Below, piece by piece: positions 37,891 to 46,285 of a stretch of 64,000 bases of DNA. The stretch is from an uncultured Lachnospiraceae bacterium (GTDB lineage Bacteria; Bacillota; Clostridia; Lachnospirales; Lachnospiraceae): positions 186,001-250,000 of the forward strand of contig CANRZW010000001.1 of NCBI GenBank assembly GCA_947644545.1, read 5' to 3'. Position 1 is the stretch's first letter, and each line of letters begins with the position of its first letter. Both the position numbers and the translations under genes were made by a program. The notes below the pieces were generated by a model. It had not been told where the DNA came from, did not search any database, and saw only the letters and a list, made by a program, of their open reading frames with translations.

Positions 37891-38301
37891 CTAACCCAGG
37901 AAACGCATTTTCGGATTGTCGTGCGGATCCTTCTTCTTGGACTGGGGTTTGGGAGCTTCCGGTTTATGGATGCTGCTGCTTAATTTGTCTGCCATGCTGT
38001 TCTTACACTTCTCACAGAAACGTCCGGTCATGATCGCTGCACCGCAATTCTCACAAAACAGCGTAATCCCTGAACCTTCTCCGAGCTGCAGACGTTCCTC
38101 CCGAAGCCACTGCTGGATCTGATTCGTGGTCACTTCACACGCCTCCGACACCTGAGGAATTGTCGCATTTCTATTATCCTGGATATACTTCTTTACTTCC
38201 TGGAATTTTGCTTCCAGCGCCTCCCTGCATGCCATACAGATCGGAGGCCCCGACACATAATTGAAAAGTTTTCCGCATTTTCTGCAGTTTCTAGCATTCA
38301 T
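37891..38301 (-). CDS. Flagellar-operon protein YvyF-like, zinc ribbon and HTH
   Basis: 136 residues from MNARNCRKCGKLFNYVSGPP. Two zinc ribbons are visible (C-x2-C...C-x2-C at the start; LFCENCGAAIMTGRFCEKCK near 95-115), with a MerR-like helix-turn-helix between (ATIPQVSEACEVTTNQIQQW). It matches the YvyF family (TIGR03826) found next to comFC in flagellar operons. AGGAGG lies nine bases before the chosen ATG. Here too it directly follows comFC. Exact function unknown. Confidence 0.83.
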   Translation of the reverse strand: MNARNCRKCGKLFNYVSGPPICMACREALEAKFQEVKKYIQDNRNATIPQVSEACEVTTNQIQQWLREERLQLGEGSGITLFCENCGAAIMTGRFCEKCKNSMADKLSSSIHKPEAPKPQSKKKDPHDNPKMRFLG

Positions 38302-38320
38302 GGTATTATCCTCCTGCATT

Positions 38321-39049
38321 TTAGATTCCATTACCGATTGCAAGCGTCACAAAGTAGATCCGCCTGACCCCTGCCCCACGCAGCTCATAACTTACCGCAT
38401 CGATCGTGCTGCCCGTTGTATAGATGTCATCAATAATGATAGTCGTATTTAATTTTACATCATTTCGGCAAATTTTGAAAGCCCTTTTCAAATTATTTTG
38501 TCTCTCGGTCATTGGTAAATCTTTCATCGGGGCTGTTTTGCGGATTCTTTTGACCAAATCGGTCTCTACCGGAATATCCATGCACCGCCCGAGTTCTTCC
38601 GCCAGTACCTGCGCCTGATTATACCCCCTGCTGCGCTTCTTCGATTCATGGATCGGTATCGGAATAATTGCATCCGGCTCACACCCTGCGATCCACTGCC
38701 CAAGTCCTGCCTTCATACATGCCGCATAGTACGCCGCATATTCCTGCCTTCCCTTATACTTAAAGCGATAGATGGAATCCGCTGCGCTCTTGTAAGTATA
38801 GAGCGCCCGTCCGCAGTCGAACAGATGCCTGTGCCGCATACAGTCCCCACAGTATTCTTCCGTCTCCTCCGAAAGCTCTTTTCCGCATTTCATGCAGTAT
38901 GGCTCTTTTACATAGGCAAAACTATCTGCACACGTCTCACAGACCAGCCTGCCGAATGGCCTGACCGCCCTGTCACAGACGGGACATCTGCGCGGATAGA
39001 GAAGATCCGTTATCATTCCCGGAAATACTTTTGTCAAATTAACCCCCAT
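38321..39049 (-). CDS. comFC: ComF family protein (ComFC)
   Basis: 242 residues from MGVNLTKVFPGMI, preceded by GGAGAGAAGGG. The N-terminal zinc finger (RRCPVCDRAVRPFGRLVCET, then YCMKCGKEL...CGDC) is followed by a phosphoribosyltransferase-like domain with TTIIIDDIYTTGSTIDAVS, the PRPP loop. It takes part in DNA uptake during transformation, perhaps moving DNA into the cytosol. It lies between recD2 and the YvyF-like gene with gaps of 25 and 19 bp. The frame is open upstream to 39139, inside recD2. Confidence 0.92.
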   Translation of the reverse strand: MGVNLTKVFPGMITDLLYPRRCPVCDRAVRPFGRLVCETCADSFAYVKEPYCMKCGKELSEETEEYCGDCMRHRHLFDCGRALYTYKSAADSIYRFKYKGRQEYAAYYAACMKAGLGQWIAGCEPDAIIPIPIHESKKRSRGYNQAQVLAEELGRCMDIPVETDLVKRIRKTAPMKDLPMTERQNNLKRAFKICRNDVKLNTTIIIDDIYTTGSTIDAVSYELRGAGVRRIYFVTLAIGNGI

Positions 39050-39074
39050 TCCCTTCTCTCCTGTCCACTCCGCT

Positions 39075-41324
39075 TCAACACGGCATGACCAGTTCCCTGA
39101 TCCGCTCCGCCAAACCGGTATACCGTCTGTTCTGGACATTATTATCCACCATCGCCTGCACGGTATTACGGCTTCCCAGGATCGTCACGCAGTTTCTGGC
39201 CCTTGTCACTCCCGTATACAGGAGATTTCGGTTAAACAGCTGCCTTGGCCCCGTCAGGAGCGGCATGATGACTGCCGGGTATTCACTGCCCTGAGATTTA
39301 TGGATCGTCACCGCATAGGCCAGCTCTATCTCATCGAGCTGTGCAAACGCATAGGTGACCCGCCTGTGCTCATCATACTCCACCACTACTTCATGCGCAT
39401 ACTCGTTGATTTGTCGGATAATCCCGATATCACCGTTGAAAATACCTGTACCCTTGTCGATCGGTATCCCATATCTGCTGACTACTTCCCACTCCAGCTG
39501 ATAATTGTTCTTGATCTGCATGACCTTATCATTCTCTCTGAAAAGCGTCTCGCCCGCCACATATTCTTTCTTGTCTTCCGAGGCCGGATTCAAATATCTT
39601 TGCAGGATGCCGTTCAGCGTTTCCACGCCCAGCTTTCCTTTCCTCATCGGCGTCAGCACCTGTATATCATAGGGCTGCGCTTCCACGTAAGAAGGCAGTT
39701 TCTCCGTGATCAACTGTATCATATGCTTGTAGATAACATTGGTGTCATTTCTTTCCAGAAAAAAGAAATCCCTGCTCTTGTTATCCATCATCAGCTGCTC
39801 GCCCGCATGAATACGGTGCGCATTCCAGACAATATCGCTCTCACCTGCCTGTCTGAAAATCTTCTCCAGCTTGACCATCGGAAACTGCCCGCTGTTCATA
39901 ATGTCCTGCAGCACCTGCCCGGGCCCGACCGAGGGCAGCTGATCCACATCCCCTACCATAATCAGCCTGGTTCCCACCATAACGGCTTTCAGCAGCGCCT
40001 GGAACAGAAAGATATCCACCATGGACATCTCATCCACAATGATAACGTCCGCCTCCAGCGGATTACTTTCGTTCCGCTCAAAGCGCACCGCCCTGTTCTC
40101 CTCCGAGACTTCCCCGTTCAGCTCCAACATCCTGTGGATCGTCCTGGCTTCATATCCCGTCGCCTCAGTCATGCGCTTCGCAGCCCTGCCCGTCGGCGCT
40201 GCCAGATAAATATCCATCCCCTCTGTCAGGAAGTACCGTATAATCACATTAATCGTGGTCGTCTTACCCGTCCCCGGTCCTCCCGACAGAATAAAAATAC
40301 CGTTCTTCACACTGCCCAGCACGGCCTTTTTCTGCAGGGCATCCAACTCAATCTCCAGCTCTGCGGCAAGCTTTTCGACCTTTCCTTCCAGACTCTGCTC
40401 CTCTGCCGGCAAAAGCTGCTCCTCACTTGCCGATACATTAAGATCATGAAGCATTCTTGCACAGTTCAGCTCCGCATAATAATAAGTAGATGTATAGACC
40501 TTACACTCCGTTTCTCCTGGCGACGGCATCTTAATAACCAGCTTCTTATCCATCGCCAGATTCCCCAGGTGCGGCTCCATCACGGAGGCCTCCAGCCCCA
40601 GCAGTTCACCGGTCTTTCTTAAAAGCACGCTTTGAGGAAGATAGCAATGCCCCTCTCCGCCCGCCAGCATCAGAGAGTAGAGGAGCCCGCTTCTGATCCG
40701 ATAATCCGAATCCGTGTGAATGCCTATTCTGGCCGCGATCTCGTCTGCGATCTTAAATCCGATCCCATGAATATCCTCCGCCAGCTGATAGGGATTCTCC
40801 CTAAGCACACCATATACTTTCGCCCCGTAGGCCTCATAAATACGAAAGGCAAGCGTATTTGAGATCCCATATTGCTGCAGATAAGACATGGCCTCCCTGG
40901 CATCGCGTTTCTCATAAACGACGGCCGCGATCTCCCTTGCCTTCCGCTCGCTGATCCCTTTGATCTCTGCCAGCCGTTCCGGCTCCTCCTCAATAATCCG
41001 GTAGGTATCCGCTCCGAATCGTTTCACGATCCTGGCTGCCAGTGCCGCTCCCACTCCCTTGACTGCTCCCGAACCAAGATACCGTTCGATACTGACTACA
41101 TCATCCGGCGGAACAATCTTATATGACTCTACTTTGAATTGCTCTCCATATACGGCATGTGTGATATAGTCACCCGATGCCGCTATGGTTTCCCCCTGAT
41201 CTATCGTCCCGAAAGTACCGACGCAGGTAACTTCATCCTCCCCGCTGATCAGATTCAATACCGTATATCCGTTTTCCGTATTGCGATATATAATATGTTC
41301 TATAAATCCTTTGATCGTCTCCAT
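39075..41324 (-). CDS. recD2: RecD2-type DNA helicase
   Basis: 749 residues. The long N-terminal region (1-330) includes helix-hairpin-helix repeats (GSGAVKGVGAALAARIVKRF and EIKGISERKAREIA) that mark RecD2 rather than RecD. The helicase core has Walker A GGPGTGKTT (348-356), Walker B VIIVDEMSMVD and a C-terminal SF1 motif LAYAVTIHKSQGSEYPAV. It moves 5'-3' on DNA and works without RecBC in Firmicutes repair. First gene of a run with comFC and the YvyF-like gene. Confidence 0.96.
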   Translation of the reverse strand: METIKGFIEHIIYRNTENGYTVLNLISGEDEVTCVGTFGTIDQGETIAASGDYITHAVYGEQFKVESYKIVPPDDVVSIERYLGSGAVKGVGAALAARIVKRFGADTYRIIEEEPERLAEIKGISERKAREIAAVVYEKRDAREAMSYLQQYGISNTLAFRIYEAYGAKVYGVLRENPYQLAEDIHGIGFKIADEIAARIGIHTDSDYRIRSGLLYSLMLAGGEGHCYLPQSVLLRKTGELLGLEASVMEPHLGNLAMDKKLVIKMPSPGETECKVYTSTYYYAELNCARMLHDLNVSASEEQLLPAEEQSLEGKVEKLAAELEIELDALQKKAVLGSVKNGIFILSGGPGTGKTTTINVIIRYFLTEGMDIYLAAPTGRAAKRMTEATGYEARTIHRMLELNGEVSEENRAVRFERNESNPLEADVIIVDEMSMVDIFLFQALLKAVMVGTRLIMVGDVDQLPSVGPGQVLQDIMNSGQFPMVKLEKIFRQAGESDIVWNAHRIHAGEQLMMDNKSRDFFFLERNDTNVIYKHMIQLITEKLPSYVEAQPYDIQVLTPMRKGKLGVETLNGILQRYLNPASEDKKEYVAGETLFRENDKVMQIKNNYQLEWEVVSRYGIPIDKGTGIFNGDIGIIRQINEYAHEVVVEYDEHRRVTYAFAQLDEIELAYAVTIHKSQGSEYPAVIMPLLTGPRQLFNRNLLYTGVTRARNCVTILGSRNTVQAMVDNNVQNRRYTGLAERIRELVMPC

Positions 41325-41349
41325 CCGTCACAACTTTCTCTCTATCAAA

Positions 41350-41375
41350 AAAACAGGCTGCCTACCGGGCAGCCT
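41350..41375 (-). terminator. Terminator of the flagellar rod operon
   Basis: Perfect 8-bp stem AGGCTGCC/GGCAGCCT with a 5-base loop. On the minus strand it is followed by GTTTTTTTG, about 16 bases after the rod-binding gene stop. Confidence 0.85.
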
Positions 41376-41390
41376 TTCTTAGTCAAAATC

Positions 41391-41759
41391 CTATGTAAGA
41401 TTATAATTGCGCTTGGCCTGTTCATATAACATCTGCGCCAGAGAATTCGACTGTTCGGTAGCAGTCTGGGAAGAGATCTGCTGAATGACCGCATCTTTGA
41501 AGTAATCTACCATGTTGGATGCATAGGCATCTCCATCCTCATCATCGCTGAATACCTTCGTCGTCTTTTCCATCTCTTTATAAATCTGTTCCCACAGATA
41601 AGCCTCAAACTGCTTACAGGCATCCAGAAGAGCATCATTATCCGTCTCTTTCACCTGTGCCGTATTTTCCAGCTTCTTCTGCAGATTCTCTGTATTGACC
41701 CTGTTGGTATCCGTCATATAATCCGTATACGTACCTAATCCGGTTAGATCCATACTCAT
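41391..41759 (-). CDS. Rod-binding protein (FlgJ N-terminal type)
   Basis: 122 residues from MSMDLTGLGTYTDYMT. DNDALLDACKQFEAYLWEQI and YKEMEKTT match the rod-binding domain of FlgJ, which caps the growing flagellar rod. The muramidase half of proteobacterial FlgJ is absent, as usual in Firmicutes. It follows flgG. The frame extends 16 codons upstream, but that part does not look like the family. Confidence 0.85.
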   Translation of the reverse strand: MSMDLTGLGTYTDYMTDTNRVNTENLQKKLENTAQVKETDNDALLDACKQFEAYLWEQIYKEMEKTTKVFSDDEDGDAYASNMVDYFKDAVIQQISSQTATEQSNSLAQMLYEQAKRNYNLT

Positions 41760-41882
41760 AAACGCTTCCCGTACCGCCCGTATCATACGGACAGTCTTCC
41801 TTTCCAAATTATCTGATACTCCCTGCGGCGGGTTATGCTATCACCATACCGCTCTGTACCATTATCCTATGTATCAGTCAGC

Positions 41883-42701
41883 TTAACGCTTCAGATTATT
41901 TGCCACTTCCATCATGGAATCGGAAGTTGTGATCGCCTTGGAATTCATCTCATAGGCACGCTGCGCAACGATCAGGTTAACCATTTCATTTGCCACCTGC
42001 ACGTTGGAGCCTTCCAGATATCCCTGAAGGATTCTGCTCTTGTCCACATTCGGATTCGTATCTTCGTTGATCGCACGGCCGCTGGCATCCGTCGCTGCAA
42101 ACAACGTACTTCCTATTCTGTTCAGGCCACCTGCATTGCTGAACTGGAACGTTCCGATCTGAATACCGATCGGCTGAGGATTATTTCTGTCATCAGGATA
42201 ACAGATCTGTCCGTCTTCCGAAATGGAAAGTTTCGTTGCAATATAAGTACGGGGCAGAGAGATCGCACGTCCCGTCGAATCCAGTACCGGAAGGCCGTCT
42301 GCATTCGTCAGCATCATGCCGCCGTTAGTTCCCAGCGCCCATGTAAAATCTCCGTTCCTGGTATAGTAAATTTCTCCGTCATCTCCTCGGATCCCGAAGA
42401 AACCTTCTCCTTCAATCGCGAATGCGGTATCGCTCTGTGCATCCAGCATACTTCCCTGTGTAAAGACGGAATTGATCGAAGCGATCCTCACTCCCAGGCC
42501 CACCTGTGAACTGGTAGGTTTCGGATCACCGTTCGCTGTCGTAGTGATGGACTGCAGATTCTGATACAAAAGTGACTTAAACTGCGCCACCTGTGCCTTA
42601 TACCCTGCCGAATTGACATTGGCCAGATTGTTGGCAATCGTATCTACATTCGCCTGCTGTGCATTCATACCGGTCGCTGCCGACCACAAACTCCTAACCA
42701 T
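41883..42701 (-). CDS. flgG: Flagellar distal rod protein FlgG
   Basis: 272 residues from MVRSLWSAATGMNAQQANVD, with AAAGGAG before that ATG. The N-terminal D0 helix has NNLANVNSAGYKAQVAQFKS; the C-terminal D0 segment has GYLEGSNVQVANEMVNLIVA and QRAYEMNSKAITTSDSMM. These pack as coiled coils in the rod. The middle has ALGTNGGMMLTNADG, as in FlgG. It lies between the FlgF-like gene and the rod-binding gene. Confidence 0.94.
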   Translation of the reverse strand: MVRSLWSAATGMNAQQANVDTIANNLANVNSAGYKAQVAQFKSLLYQNLQSITTTANGDPKPTSSQVGLGVRIASINSVFTQGSMLDAQSDTAFAIEGEGFFGIRGDDGEIYYTRNGDFTWALGTNGGMMLTNADGLPVLDSTGRAISLPRTYIATKLSISEDGQICYPDDRNNPQPIGIQIGTFQFSNAGGLNRIGSTLFAATDASGRAINEDTNPNVDKSRILQGYLEGSNVQVANEMVNLIVAQRAYEMNSKAITTSDSMMEVANNLKR

Positions 42702-42829
42702 AACTTTCTCCTTTTCTGCGCTGCCTTGTATCTCGATGCTGTTGAGACTGCACACAACGAGTTTGTGGCAGACAACGCACGGACACAAATCTCGCGATTG
42801 AACGTTCTACTCTTCAATCTTTACGTCTC

Positions 42830-43873
42830 TTATAATCTTCCTAACTGATTTACTGCTATATCAAGAGATTCATCATAAGTCGTGATCACTTTCTGATTAC
42901 TCTCATATTGTCTCTGTATCGCGATCATATTTACCATTTCAGTAACGATTGACATATTCGACAATTCCAATACGCCTCCTCTTACCGTTGCTGCCGCTTC
43001 CTGTTCAAGCCTTCGATGCGCCGCGGCATCCGTATCCTGCGCCGCCTCCAGTTCCTGCTGCGCCTCTTCTTCCCGCTGCTGCGCCGCCTGTACTGCCGCT
43101 TCCAACTCCGTCAGATCTTCCTCGCCTCTCGCCCTGGCGGAATTTAACGCACTCTGGGCAAGCGCGGTATATGTCCTCGCCTTGCTGTAGGCAGCCTCGG
43201 CAGCCTTCACTTCGTCACTGTCTACGACCTTGAACAGATTCTCTCCGAAATGCTCCAGCATGTCATAGTCTTCAAAATCCACCACGCCAATCGTTGCTAC
43301 CAGTTCTCCGTTCTGATAAATATCACCGTTCGTATTCGTTCCGATTTCCTTCTGATTAGGATCCAATCTGATCCGGCGCCTGTTCTCATCCAGCACATAG
43401 TCCCCGTCCTGCGTTACAAGATACCCCTGCGCCGTCATGGTAAAGTTACCGTCCCTTGTATACTTTATGGAAGTAACATCCGCTTTGTTCGTATATTCTA
43501 TCAGGAAAAATCCAGGTCCCGCCAAGGCAAAATCCAAGGGATTATCCGTCACTTTCATGGGGCCTTCTGAATAGTCCGTGTAGTTCTCGCCGATCTTCAC
43601 TCCCATATTCATACCGGTCCTCGATGACCACTTATCCGGGTTATCCACGAGTTCTTCATCGTAAGTCCTGCTTGTAGAAAGGTTGCGCGGCAGATTACCC
43701 GGTTCCGACAGATCCTTGATCTTATAGGCCAGTACCGTGTCAAATGCCTGGCTTGTAGTCCCTTCTTTCTTATAGGCATTGGTGTTCGCATTCGCCAGGT
43801 TGTTGGTCATAACGTCCATTCTGTGCTGTTCGTTGATCATTCCTGTATATGCCGTATAGAGCCCTTTAAGCAT
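42830..43873 (-). CDS. flgF: Flagellar rod/hook protein, FlgF-like, with coiled-coil insert
   Basis: 347 residues; usual FlgF is about 250-270. The D0 start (MLKGLYTAYTGMINEQHRMD, then VMTNNLANANTNAYKKEGTT) and end (LELSNMSIVTEMVNMIAIQR, QYESNQKVITTYDE) are standard. Between ENLFKVVDS (about 219) and TVRGGVLELSN (about 297) lies an extra segment of some 78 residues, nearly all A, E, Q, L, R and D, predicted to be a long coiled coil. In ordinary FlgF this junction is a short loop. Rod assembly role from family; the insert's role is unknown. Confidence 0.87.
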   Translation of the reverse strand: MLKGLYTAYTGMINEQHRMDVMTNNLANANTNAYKKEGTTSQAFDTVLAYKIKDLSEPGNLPRNLSTSRTYDEELVDNPDKWSSRTGMNMGVKIGENYTDYSEGPMKVTDNPLDFALAGPGFFLIEYTNKADVTSIKYTRDGNFTMTAQGYLVTQDGDYVLDENRRRIRLDPNQKEIGTNTNGDIYQNGELVATIGVVDFEDYDMLEHFGENLFKVVDSDEVKAAEAAYSKARTYTALAQSALNSARARGEEDLTELEAAVQAAQQREEEAQQELEAAQDTDAAAHRRLEQEAAATVRGGVLELSNMSIVTEMVNMIAIQRQYESNQKVITTYDESLDIAVNQLGRL

Positions 43874-43968
43874 AACTGTTCCGCCTCTCTTTCACTCTCT
43901 TCATGCACCTGTACAGCTAACTGTCGGTGTCTATATGCTCGGCGCAGCCAGTGCGCAAAACTGCCGTC

Positions 43969-44961
43969 TTAGTCTTCCCGATACCCTGCAAGAAATTCCA
44001 CGTATTTGCCGGTGCCGACAGCAACTGCCGTCATCGGGTCCTCCGCCGTCATCGTATTGATACCGGTGTGGGATGCGATCAGATCCTCCAGACCGCGAAG
44101 CAGGCTTCCGCCTCCCGTGAGCACGATCCCTCTGTCCGCAATATCGGCTGCCAGTTCGGGCGGCGTCTTCTCCAGAACGCTGTGGATCGTCTCCACGATC
44201 TGAACGGTGGTCTCGTGCAAAGCCTCCTCCGTCTCCTCCGATGACACCTTCACGGTACGAGGCAGTCCGGTCACAAGATTACGTCCCCTGACATCCATAT
44301 AGTCTACTTCCGGCCGCTTAAAAGCGGAACCGATCTTTATCTTCAAATCTTCTGCCGTCCGTTCACCGATCAGCAGATTATGTTTCTTACGCATGTAACG
44401 CACGATAGCCTCATCAAAATCATCTCCCGCAATCTTGATCGAAGCGCTGACGACCGTGCCACCCAGTGAAATCACTGCGATATCGGAAGTTCCGCCGCCG
44501 ATATCCACGATCATATTGCCGCAGGGCTTGGAAATATCGATTCCTGCTCCGATTGCTGCCGCAATAGGTTCCTCAATGATGGACACCTCTCTGGCGCCTG
44601 CCTGATAGGTCGCATCCTCAACTGCCTTCTTCTCTACTTCCGTAACACCGCTCGGTACACATACGGCAATGCGCGGCTTACGGAAAGTCTTCTTACCCAG
44701 CGCTTTCTGGATAAAGTATTTCATCATCTTCTCTGTTACCTGATAATCCGAAATAACACCCTGACGCAGCGGCCTTACCGCCACGATATTGCCGGGCGTC
44801 CTTCCCAGCATCAGTCTTGCGTCCTCACCAATGGCCTTGATCTTATTCGTATCTCTATCAAAAGCTACAACAGAGGGCTCCTTCAGCACAACGCCCTTGC
44901 CCCTGATGTAGACCAGTATGCTGGCTGTTCCCAAATCGATTCCGATATCTGTGTACTGCAT
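43969..44961 (-). CDS. mreB: Rod shape-determining actin MreB/Mbl
   Basis: 330 residues. Actin-fold ATP motifs are YTDIGIDLGTASILVYIRGK (phosphate 1), MIVDIGGGTSDIAVISLGGT (phosphate 2) and GIVLTGGGSLLRGLEDLIAS (adenosine). It forms membrane filaments that guide wall synthesis along the cell side. It heads a run with the flagellar rod genes (95-bp gap to flgF), a linkage also seen with mbl-flhO-flhP in Bacillus, so it may be closer to Mbl. Confidence 0.95.
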   Translation of the reverse strand: MQYTDIGIDLGTASILVYIRGKGVVLKEPSVVAFDRDTNKIKAIGEDARLMLGRTPGNIVAVRPLRQGVISDYQVTEKMMKYFIQKALGKKTFRKPRIAVCVPSGVTEVEKKAVEDATYQAGAREVSIIEEPIAAAIGAGIDISKPCGNMIVDIGGGTSDIAVISLGGTVVSASIKIAGDDFDEAIVRYMRKKHNLLIGERTAEDLKIKIGSAFKRPEVDYMDVRGRNLVTGLPRTVKVSSEETEEALHETTVQIVETIHSVLEKTPPELAADIADRGIVLTGGGSLLRGLEDLIASHTGINTMTAEDPMTAVAVGTGKYVEFLAGYRED

Positions 44962-45091
44962 TTCCTTTGATCCCCTTTCTCGTGATCTCTCTATAATAAT
45001 TTCCAGTTGCTGTCAAAATAAACCATAATTCAGGCTTCCTGCAAAGCAGTCAGCTATATGTTTTCATGAAAAAGCGCAATATGCTGGATAT

Positions 45092-45119
45092 ATTATAACC
45101 TAAAGAAATGGTTTTTCAA
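45092..45119 (-). promoter_or_regulatory. Promoter of mreB and the rod genes
   Basis: Minus strand TTGAAA, 16-bp spacer, TATAAT, about 130 bp before mreB. A second TTGACA...TATAGA pair (15-bp spacing) lies near 44990-45016. The 44962-45303 gap holds only these and a terminator. Confidence 0.7.
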
Positions 45120-45168
45120 AGGCTTTTATAGATTTTTTGAAAAATTTTAAAATTTAAAAAGAACACCA

Positions 45169-45198
45169 AAAACAGAACGGTTCCTTCCGTTCTGTTTT
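45169..45198 (-). terminator. Terminator of the coiled-coil protein gene
   Basis: Perfect 12-bp stem AAAACAGAACGG/CCGTTCTGTTTT with a 6-base loop. On the minus strand it runs into TTTTT. Confidence 0.85.
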
Positions 45199-45303
45199 CA
45201 GCATCCATGCTCCATACTAGTTTTATCGGCTGACTGCCCAAACTTCTTAACCATTCTGCCATGGAAAAATCCACCAAAAATACAAGTCCGAGCCTTCACC
45301 GCG

Positions 45304-46020
45304 TTAGATCTTTACATCAAACGGATGGCGCAGAGCTTCCATCTTCCGCAGTTCCTCCAAGGTCATTTCACTTATCGGCTTCTGTATCCCTTCCGCTGCA
45401 AGTTCTTCCGCTGACTGCCGGATCTCTGCCGTCTCAGTCGTCGTATCCGACATCTGCAGGGTCTCTGCCGTATCGACTGTCTCCGGCAGATTCTCTGTGG
45501 CCTTCTGCAGTTCCTCTGGCGTCATCTCCGGTTGGACATCCTGCAGCTCATGCTGAACGTCCTGCAGCTCTTCCTGCAATTCCAGGACTTCATCCATCAC
45601 TTCGTCCAGCTCATCCAGAATCCCGCCGCCGCTCTCCGTACCGGCAGCCTCTTCCACAAGATCCTCGAGTCTCTCTTCCGGTGTCTTGGGTTTGCTCTTC
45701 TCCACCGCCTCTGCGATCTTCTCTCCGATCTCCCTCGACTCGTCCATCATGTGCATCATCTGCTCGTTATTGTAGGCCATCTTCGCCGCTTTGATCTGAT
45801 CCTCATAGGAGTGAAACAGCTCCAGCTTTCTGGCGATCTCCTCCACCGTCTCACATGTTACATTTTTCAGGTTCTCCTTCTGGTTCTCGAAGAAGGCAAC
45901 CTGTCTGTCCCTCGCCTCCTGCCGTTCTATCTTCTGCTCTGTGCTCTTAAGGCCGCGCCCCCTGCTTAAAAGACCGCTGCCAAAAGCAGAACTGCCAAAT
46001 CCATGCATACCGATATTCAT
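45304..46020 (-). CDS. Acidic coiled-coil protein of unknown function
   Basis: 238 residues from MNIGMHGFGSSAFGSGLLSR, with GGAGGT six bases before the ATG. A Gly/Ser-rich start is followed by a charged helical region (about 30-100), a linker (TPEERLEDLVEEAAGTESGG), near-repeats LQEELQDVQ/HELQDVQ (about 150-165) and an acidic tail. No signal peptide, membrane helix or known domain. It is a monocistron upstream of mreB. Could be a structural or scaffold protein; nothing in the sequence decides. Confidence 0.65.
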   Translation of the reverse strand: MNIGMHGFGSSAFGSGLLSRGRGLKSTEQKIERQEARDRQVAFFENQKENLKNVTCETVEEIARKLELFHSYEDQIKAAKMAYNNEQMMHMMDESREIGEKIAEAVEKSKPKTPEERLEDLVEEAAGTESGGGILDELDEVMDEVLELQEELQDVQHELQDVQPEMTPEELQKATENLPETVDTAETLQMSDTTTETAEIRQSAEELAAEGIQKPISEMTLEELRKMEALRHPFDVKI

Positions 46021-46285
46021 AGAGATACCTCCTGCTCTCTCAGACTTCCGATGCAGCTCCTTCAAGCAGGATATCCGCCGCGCTTTGCCACACGCCATCC
46101 TGATATAAAACAACATCGGCTATATTTATTATATCGTCGATCCAGGCAATGCCATGAAGACGGGCGGAAAGCAATTCATGTCATATTTCCGCCGTTTCAC
46201 GGCATTGGTATCTTCTACCGGTCTCCCGGCAGCTTATAGTCTTCCCGCCTGTTCACGGCATCTCTATCTGCACGGCATCCGCAAA

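Noticed and set aside
39300-40622. Long open frame on the plus strand (440 codons) opposite recD2
   Set aside because: Translation is rich in His, Arg and Gln with no known domain and lies antisense to a clear gene; a codon-bias shadow.
46198-46278. CACGGCAT occurring three times after uvrA
   Set aside because: Irregular spacing (56 and 17 bp between copies), no CRISPR-like structure; probably chance in a short GC-rich gap.
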